Shown in pieces: positions 6,240 to 9,679 of a stretch of 9,679 bases of DNA. The stretch comes from Hyphomicrobiales bacterium. Its GTDB lineage: Bacteria; Pseudomonadota; Alphaproteobacteria; Rhizobiales; Beijerinckiaceae. Under the pieces are notes generated by a model. That model saw only the letters and a program-made list of their open reading frames with translations, searched no databases and was not told the origin of the DNA. Position 1 is the stretch's first letter. Each line of letters begins with the position of its first letter. Location of the stretch: NCBI GenBank assembly GCA_028290085.1, contig JAQGKN010000432.1:1-9679 (forward strand). The letters run 5' to 3'. Made by a program: the position numbers and the translations under genes.

Positions 6240-7229
6240 CTATTCCGGCTTGATGCCGGCGGCCTGCAGCACCTGCGCCCAGCGCGATGTGTCACGCGCG
6301 ATGATCTCTTTCAGGCGGTCAGGTGATCCCCCGATGACCTGCAGCGCCTGCGCATCGAGCCGTGCCTTCACCGCGGGTTCGGCCAGCACCGCGTTGAGGT
6401 CGGCGTTGTAGCGCTGCACGACCTCATCCGGCGTGCCGGCGGGAGCGAGAATAGCCCACCAATTGTCGATATCGACGCCGGCCACGCCTGCTTCCGTCAG
6501 GGTTGGCACATCGGGTGCTATAGCGCTGCGCTGGTCGCCCGAAAAGGCCAGCACCTTCACGTCACCGGCAGCCGCCAGGGCGACAGCCTGCGTCGCGGGC
6601 ATGAACATGCCGCCGATGTGGCCGCTGGCCAAGTCCTGCATGGCGCCCGACAATTGCCGATAGGGCACGTGCATGATGTCGACGCCGGCCTTCTGCTTGA
6701 ACAGTTCAAGCGCGACATGGTGCGGCGAGCCGAGCCCGGGCGATCCGAAATTGAGCGTCCCCGGCTTGGCCTTGGCGAGCGCAACCAGCTCGGCAAGTGT
6801 GTTGACACCAAGCGACTTGTGCACGGCGCAGGCGAACACGGAATACACGAGGCCAACAACCGGCGCGAAGCTCTTCACGGGATCGTAGGGCACGGATTTG
6901 AACAGGCTCATGTTCATGACCAGCGTGTTCGCCGTCACCAGCATGGTCGTGCCATCGGGCGTGGCGCGTGCCACCGCCGAGGTGCCGATATTGCCGCTGG
7001 CACCGGTTCGGTTGTCGACGATGATCGTCTGGTTCCAGCGCGCGCCGAGATATTGGCCCATCAGCCGCGCAATCGTGTCAGGCCCGCTGCCAGCGCTGAA
7101 AGGAACGATGAAGGTGACTGTGCGACCGGGAAAGGGCTGAGCGTGAACGCCGGCGGGCAAAGCAGCGACGGCACCGGCGGCAAGCGCCGTCCGCGTGAAA
7201 CCGCGACGTGTGTAGCTGTAGGGAGGCAT
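6240..7229 (-). CDS. Tat-exported Bug/TctC-family substrate-binding protein
   Basis: 329 residues, the full family length. The N-terminus has a twin-arginine signal (TRRGFTR, residues 7-13, then a hydrophobic run and cleavage likely after VHA at residue 30), so the protein would be folded before export to the periplasm. Family hallmarks: PFPGRTVTFIVPF at 32-44, 'NRTGASGNIG' at 73-82, 'ARATPDGTTML' at 88-97, 'YDPVKSFAPV' near 115, and 'GTPDEVVQRYNADLNAVL' in the C-terminal third. It would bind an organic acid for a tripartite tricarboxylate transporter. ATG 7229 is preceded by GAGGAG six bases away. First gene of a two-gene operon with the amidohydrolase. No TctA/TctB genes adjoin, so it may be an orphan binding protein served by a distant transporter, as is common for Bug proteins. 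Ligand unknown. Confidence 0.95.
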   Translation of the reverse strand: MPPYSYTRRGFTRTALAAGAVAALPAGVHAQPFPGRTVTFIVPFSAGSGPDTIARLMGQYLGARWNQTIIVDNRTGASGNIGTSAVARATPDGTTMLVTANTLVMNMSLFKSVPYDPVKSFAPVVGLVYSVFACAVHKSLGVNTLAELVALAKAKPGTLNFGSPGLGSPHHVALELFKQKAGVDIMHVPYRQLSGAMQDLASGHIGGMFMPATQAVALAAAGDVKVLAFSGDQRSAIAPDVPTLTEAGVAGVDIDNWWAILAPAGTPDEVVQRYNADLNAVLAEPAVKARLDAQALQVIGGSPDRLKEIIARDTSRWAQVLQAAGIKPE

Positions 7230-7283
7230 TCGCCACTCCTCTTGTCGTTTCCTCGATGCGGCCGGTTTTCCGGCTCAGAGGAC

Positions 7284-7289
7284 ATCATA
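7284..7289 (-). promoter_or_regulatory. Possible -10 box for the Bug/amidohydrolase operon
   Basis: TATGAT on the minus strand, one mismatch to the consensus. A clear -35 box is not seen (CTTTGC is 17 bases upstream). The leader of about 45 bases begins with a small hairpin, GCCGG-AAAA-CCGGC at 7274-7261. Confidence 0.3.
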
Positions 7290-7396
7290 CGAGAGTCAGC
7301 GGCGGAGCAAAGCGATTTTCCACGATGCAACACAGATGTATCACCATGCGGGACGCGTCTGGGTAGGGCGGCAACGCCGCCGCCCCGTAGCGCAGA

Positions 7397-7582
7397 TCAA
7401 TAGGCATCCCATTTTTCTGCCTGCTTCAGGTCATTGACCTGATCGAAAAGCAGGTTCGGCGACATGCTCGCAGTGACAGCCTGACCACCCTGTTGAGGAG
7501 CCGGGTTGCCGATCCATATGGCCCCGGCAATTGCGACCAGGAACAGAATTGCCAATGCAGTAACAGCTTGGAGTTTGCGCAT
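7397..7582 (-). CDS. Hypothetical 61-aa membrane-anchored or exported protein
   Basis: Not recognised. An N-terminal positively charged start (MRK) is followed by a hydrophobic helix at about residues 5-25 (VTALAILFLVAIAGAIWIG), then a short polar tail ending DLKQAEKWDAY that would face the periplasm. It may be a single-span anchor or a small secreted protein. The ribosome-binding site AGGAGG five bases before ATG 7582 is the strongest in the window, which supports a real gene. A small inverted repeat (CGTGA-GGT-TCACG, 7608-7620) lies upstream. The Bug gene starts 167 bases downstream on the same strand, so shared transcription is possible but not shown. Confidence 0.7.
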   Translation of the reverse strand: MRKLQAVTALAILFLVAIAGAIWIGNPAPQQGGQAVTASMSPNLLFDQVNDLKQAEKWDAY

Positions 7583-7917
7583 TACGACCTCCTGGAAGGA
7601 TGTCGTCCGTGAGGTTCACGGGCGTCCAACAGCGCACCGGTTCAAGGTGCGACCAGTCTCAAGCGCTTGCGCAAGCCACGGAAGAATGCGCCAGACGGGC
7701 TCAGTGGCAAGAAGGAATTGCGGTCGTGCTGACGCCTCTGGCCTCACAAATTGTTGCAATGCAGCAAAGGTTGCGGTCGCCCTGAAAAGGCCTCCCCATG
7801 GCTCATATGAGATACCGGCCCTCCCCCAGCGCAGCCACGCTGCCTTTACGACGAGCATTTGCGTACAAAACCTGCTAGGGTGAGTTTTGGGCCGATGCCA
7901 ACCTAGGACGCACGACC
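7583..7917. other. 335-base intergenic region between divergent small genes
   Basis: No gene with a credible ribosome-binding site was found here. Structures seen: CGTGA-GGT-TCACG (7608-7620) close to the minus-strand gene, a six-base stem CGCACC/GGTGCG at 7633-7651, and two overlapping 10-base palindromes at 7660-7675. It should contain the promoters of both flanking genes, but no pair of boxes matches well; TGCTAGGGT at 7873-7881 could be a weak extended -10 for the plus-strand gene. A minus-strand frame at 7616-7858 was rejected. Confidence 0.5.
7660..7675. repeat. Two overlapping 10-base palindromes
   Basis: CAAGCGCTTG (7660-7669) and CTTGCGCAAG (7666-7675) are each perfect palindromes and share CTTG. 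They lie between two divergent small genes. This could be a protein-binding site or chance in GC-rich DNA. Confidence 0.3.
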
Positions 7918-8106
7918 GTGACCCCGACAGAACGACAGAATCTGATGGCCCGCCTGAAGCTTGCTCAATTGGCCCGGCGCTATCAGCGAGAAAACATTGT
8001 GGCCGGAGCCGAGGCTCTCAGTGACGAGGAACTCGAAGCACGTGTGGCCGAATGCGAGAAGGCCGCGATGGGCCCCGGCAGAAGCAACGCAAAATGGCGC
8101 CGCTGA
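7918..8106 (+). CDS. Hypothetical 62-aa charged protein
   Basis: Not recognised. Highly charged, likely helical and soluble, beginning MTPTERQNLMARLKLAQLAR and ending in a basic tail (SNAKWRR). The middle (ALSDEELEARVAECEKAAM) looks like an amphipathic helix, so a helical hairpin or a small DNA- or protein-binding adaptor is possible. It starts with GTG; AGGA lies nine bases upstream, an acceptable but not strong ribosome-binding site. The gene is followed 36 bases later by a clear intrinsic terminator in the same orientation, which supports it as a separate expressed unit. It faces the exported hydrolase tail to tail. Confidence 0.6.
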   Translation: MTPTERQNLMARLKLAQLARRYQRENIVAGAEALSDEELEARVAECEKAAMGPGRSNAKWRR

Positions 8107-8142
8107 ACAGCGTTCGCCTCAGCCAGAACCCCGTTTAACCGC

Positions 8143-8181
8143 CCGCCCCGTGACCTCAAGTCCCGGGGCGGACGCTTTTTT
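8143..8181 (+). terminator. Intrinsic terminator after the 62-aa gene
   Basis: CCGCCCCG (8143-8150) pairs perfectly with CGGGGCGG (8164-8171); inside, GAC/GTC can add three pairs around CTCAA. ACGC and a run of six T's (8176-8181) follow. Plus orientation only. Confidence 0.8.
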
Positions 8182-8187
8182 AGGGCT

Positions 8188-9348
8188 TCACTTCGCCACT
8201 GGCGCGATCACACCCGCCTCGTCGGCCCGGAAGCGCCCCGTCGCTGCACCCTTCACGCTGGTGCTTTCCAGCCATTCGGCCGAGGCCGCGTGCAGCACAC
8301 GGGACTGCTTTTCCCAGACCATGAAGTGCGTTGCGCAGGAAATGCCGATAAAGGCCTTCTTGTCCGATCCCAGATCGTCGAAGAGTTCGTTGTTTGAGGC
8401 GGTGAGCGCATCCTGTTCACCCACCATGACGAGCACCGGCACTTTGATTTTCGCGGCCGCCTCGGCGTTCCAGCCCCAATAGGTGCGCGAGGGCGCCCGC
8501 AGGCCACCGGTACCCCAGGTGGCGCCAAGAGCATCATTGTCGATATTCAAATTCCAGATCATCTCCGGCATGCCTGTTTCGATGGACCCGGCGCATTTCG
8601 ACGTTCCCAGCCAGCGCTGGTCGACGCCCACGCGGCGGTTCTGGAGCGACATGGGAGCGCCCGGCTTGGGGAGCACCTCAGGCTTCTGCGAGGGATTCTT
8701 GCGGTCGTAATTGGACGACGCGAAGATCACGAGCTTCTCGATCTTCTCGGGATGGCGGCTGACATAGGTGCCGGTACGAATACCGCCTCCCGACCAGCCG
8801 ATCAGCGAAATCTTGTCGACGCCACGCAGGGCCCGGATGAAGTCGACCATGCGGTCGATATCCGCCGTCTCCGTATCGCTGCTGACGAGTTCGAACGGAT
8901 ATTTCGGCGCGCAGGCAGCCGCGAGATTCTTGGGCACCAGAGCCGCCTGCTGGCGCGGATCAAGATTGCACGGGTCGTCCATCATCGGGTGGCCGGATTT
9001 GCCATAGCCCGTCATGTCCATGGCGAAGACGTCAAAGCCGCGCCGCGCGAGGAAATTCATCCAGCTGTAATTGCGATAGGCGACGTCGAACGCCAGCGTC
9101 GAAGGCGAATAGCCGCCGTGCACCATCAGCACCACTTTGCCGGCCGGCGCCTTGCCCTCGGCGGACTCGACGATGGACACCGGCACCTTCTCGCGAACGA
9201 AGAGATCGATCGGCTTGCCTACGATGGGCGGGACTGTGGAGACATGGCTGACCAGCCGGTCAATGGTCTGGATCGTCTCGTCGGCATGTGCCGGAGCCAG
9301 CATCGCCAGGGCCGCAGCCAGTGACAAGGACGTGCGCTTGAAAGCCAT
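8188..9348 (-). CDS. Exported alpha/beta hydrolase
   Basis: 386 residues. A signal peptide (MAFKRTSLSLAAALAMLAPA, cleavage likely after AHA at residue 22) places it in the periplasm or outside. Alpha/beta-hydrolase features in order: oxyanion segment VHGGYSP (77-82), FDVFAMDMTGYGKSG (105-119), nucleophile elbow GWSGG with Ser186, catalytic acid Asp313 in VGEQDALT, and catalytic His341 in ATHFMVWE. The triad is complete. Between the nucleophile and the acid is a long cap region (about 215-300) with two cysteines elsewhere (127, 146) that could form a disulfide. It should hydrolyse an ester, lactone or similar bond; the substrate is unknown. ATG 9348 is chosen over the upstream ATG 9372 because GGGGAG precedes 9348, though only three bases away, whereas 9372 has none and would add eight residues before the signal peptide. 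Confidence 0.9.
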   Translation of the reverse strand: MAFKRTSLSLAAALAMLAPAHADETIQTIDRLVSHVSTVPPIVGKPIDLFVREKVPVSIVESAEGKAPAGKVVLMVHGGYSPSTLAFDVAYRNYSWMNFLARRGFDVFAMDMTGYGKSGHPMMDDPCNLDPRQQAALVPKNLAAACAPKYPFELVSSDTETADIDRMVDFIRALRGVDKISLIGWSGGGIRTGTYVSRHPEKIEKLVIFASSNYDRKNPSQKPEVLPKPGAPMSLQNRRVGVDQRWLGTSKCAGSIETGMPEMIWNLNIDNDALGATWGTGGLRAPSRTYWGWNAEAAAKIKVPVLVMVGEQDALTASNNELFDDLGSDKKAFIGISCATHFMVWEKQSRVLHAASAEWLESTSVKGAATGRFRADEAGVIAPVAK

Positions 9349-9372
9349 TTTCTCCCCTATGATTTTTATCAT

Positions 9373-9412
9373 TCACATTCGTAATATTGCTTAGGCCAAG
9401 GCTTTGTGAAAG
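9373..9412 (-). promoter_or_regulatory. Possible promoter for the exported hydrolase
   Basis: In the 91-base divergent gap, the minus strand carries TTCACA (near 9409-9404) and, 17 bases on, ATATTA followed by C, giving a leader of about 30 bases before ATG 9348. The match is partial. Confidence 0.3.
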
Positions 9413-9439
9413 TCTGGAGTTTGTCTATGGAGATATTTC

Positions 9440-9679
9440 ATGTCCTTTCGATTTCGCCTATTCGCCAGACTTTTCTTAGCTTTTGGCATGCTTTCCTTGA
9501 GTATTACGATGTCAATGGCCGACCAGACCAGCGACGCCATGAATACCTCCCTGGTCGATCTCATAGTATGCAAGGTGAAAACGGACGATAAGGACCGATT
9601 GGCCTGCTTCGACGCTGCCGCAAAAACGGCATCTGCTATAATGGGGCAGGCGTTGCTAAAATCTTTGGCAGAACCAGAC
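9440..9679 (+). CDS. Exported protein with an RLxCFD-type motif, 3' end missing
   Basis: The first 80 residues are present and the frame is open to the last base. MSFRFRLFARLFLAFGMLSL begins a signal peptide, cleavage likely after SMA (residue 27). After it comes a 'C.v..dd..RLaCFDaaA' segment: Cys44 and Cys56 with KTDDKDRLACFDAAA. This spacing resembles the N-terminal motif of several exported families in which two cysteines bracket RLxC(F/Y)D, including some type VI secretion-associated proteins, and is widespread in Proteobacteria without one fixed function. GGAG lies seven bases before ATG 9440. The codons are a little more AT-rich than in neighbouring genes. It is divergent from the hydrolase. 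The family cannot be decided without the rest of the gene. Confidence 0.7.
   Translation, partial: MSFRFRLFARLFLAFGMLSLSITMSMADQTSDAMNTSLVDLIVCKVKTDDKDRLACFDAAAKTASAIMGQALLKSLAEPD

Noticed and set aside
7367..7387. GC-rich hairpin downstream of the 61-aa gene
   Set aside because: The stem can form but no T run follows on the minus strand, so it is not called a terminator.
6618..7403. Plus-strand open frame of 261 codons
   Set aside because: It is antisense to the Bug protein gene, which has a signal peptide and family motifs; the composition is rich in His/Arg/Gly as expected of a shadow frame.
7633..7651. Hairpin resembling a tRNA T-arm (loop GGTTCAA)
   Set aside because: The loop lacks the TTC-purine-A pattern at the right place after the stem and no acceptor or anticodon arm fits around it on either strand.
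7616..7858. Minus-strand open frame of 80 codons in the gap
   Set aside because: No ribosome-binding site at a workable distance from ATG 7858, no recognisable motif, and odd composition compared with neighbouring real genes.
1..9679. Mobile elements, CRISPR arrays, attachment sites, toxin-antitoxin or phage-defence genes
   Set aside because: No transposase or integrase motifs, no regularly spaced direct repeats and no recognisable defence domains were seen on either strand.

Overview
The window looks like ordinary chromosome of an alphaproteobacterium, most likely Rhizobiales in the broad Bradyrhizobium/Xanthobacteraceae sense. This is inferred from the GC-rich codons, two Bug/TctC-type solute-binding proteins, a small DUF1236 protein, a small aa3-oxidase subunit IV-like protein, and an EcfG-like promoter motif. 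No insertion sequence, phage gene, tRNA, rRNA or CRISPR array was found.

Layout. At 1-2535 (+), the 3' part of a Bug/TctC substrate-binding protein is followed 30 bases later by a thiamine-diphosphate enzyme. This gene meets, tail to tail and with overlapping stop codons, a minus-strand set at 2532-3353 read in the order DOPA 4,5-dioxygenase-like protein, unknown 73-aa protein, aa3-oxidase subunit IV-like protein. At 3354-3532 a divergent intergenic region holds a 20-bp palindrome and a GGAAC-N18-GTT motif. It leads into an exported glycine-zipper/DUF1236 protein (3533-3943, +), closed by a strong intrinsic terminator. A YihY/BrkB-family membrane protein (4017-5045, -) follows. The gap at 5046-5227 carries a hairpin around the BrkB ribosome-binding site and, pointing the other way, what looks like a small RNA gene. 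At 5228-7229 (-), a Tat-exported Bug protein and an ACMSD-type amidohydrolase form a tight two-gene operon. Then come a 61-aa membrane-anchored protein (7397-7582, -), a mostly empty gap, a 62-aa charged protein (7918-8106, +) with its own terminator, an exported alpha/beta hydrolase (8188-9348, -), and the start of an exported protein cut by the window end (9440 onward, +).

How the genes may work together. The theme is uptake and breakdown of organic acids or aromatic compounds: two periplasmic binding proteins, each paired with a different enzyme that could decarboxylate, hydrolyse or ligate a carboxylated substrate, plus an extradiol-type dioxygenase-like protein and an exported hydrolase. 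No TctA/TctB membrane subunits are present, so transport would depend on proteins encoded elsewhere. The DUF1236 gene is probably part of the general stress response. The most novel candidates are non-coding: the possible small RNA at about 5093-5216 and the inverted repeat around the BrkB ribosome-binding site that also overlaps the small RNA's presumed promoter.
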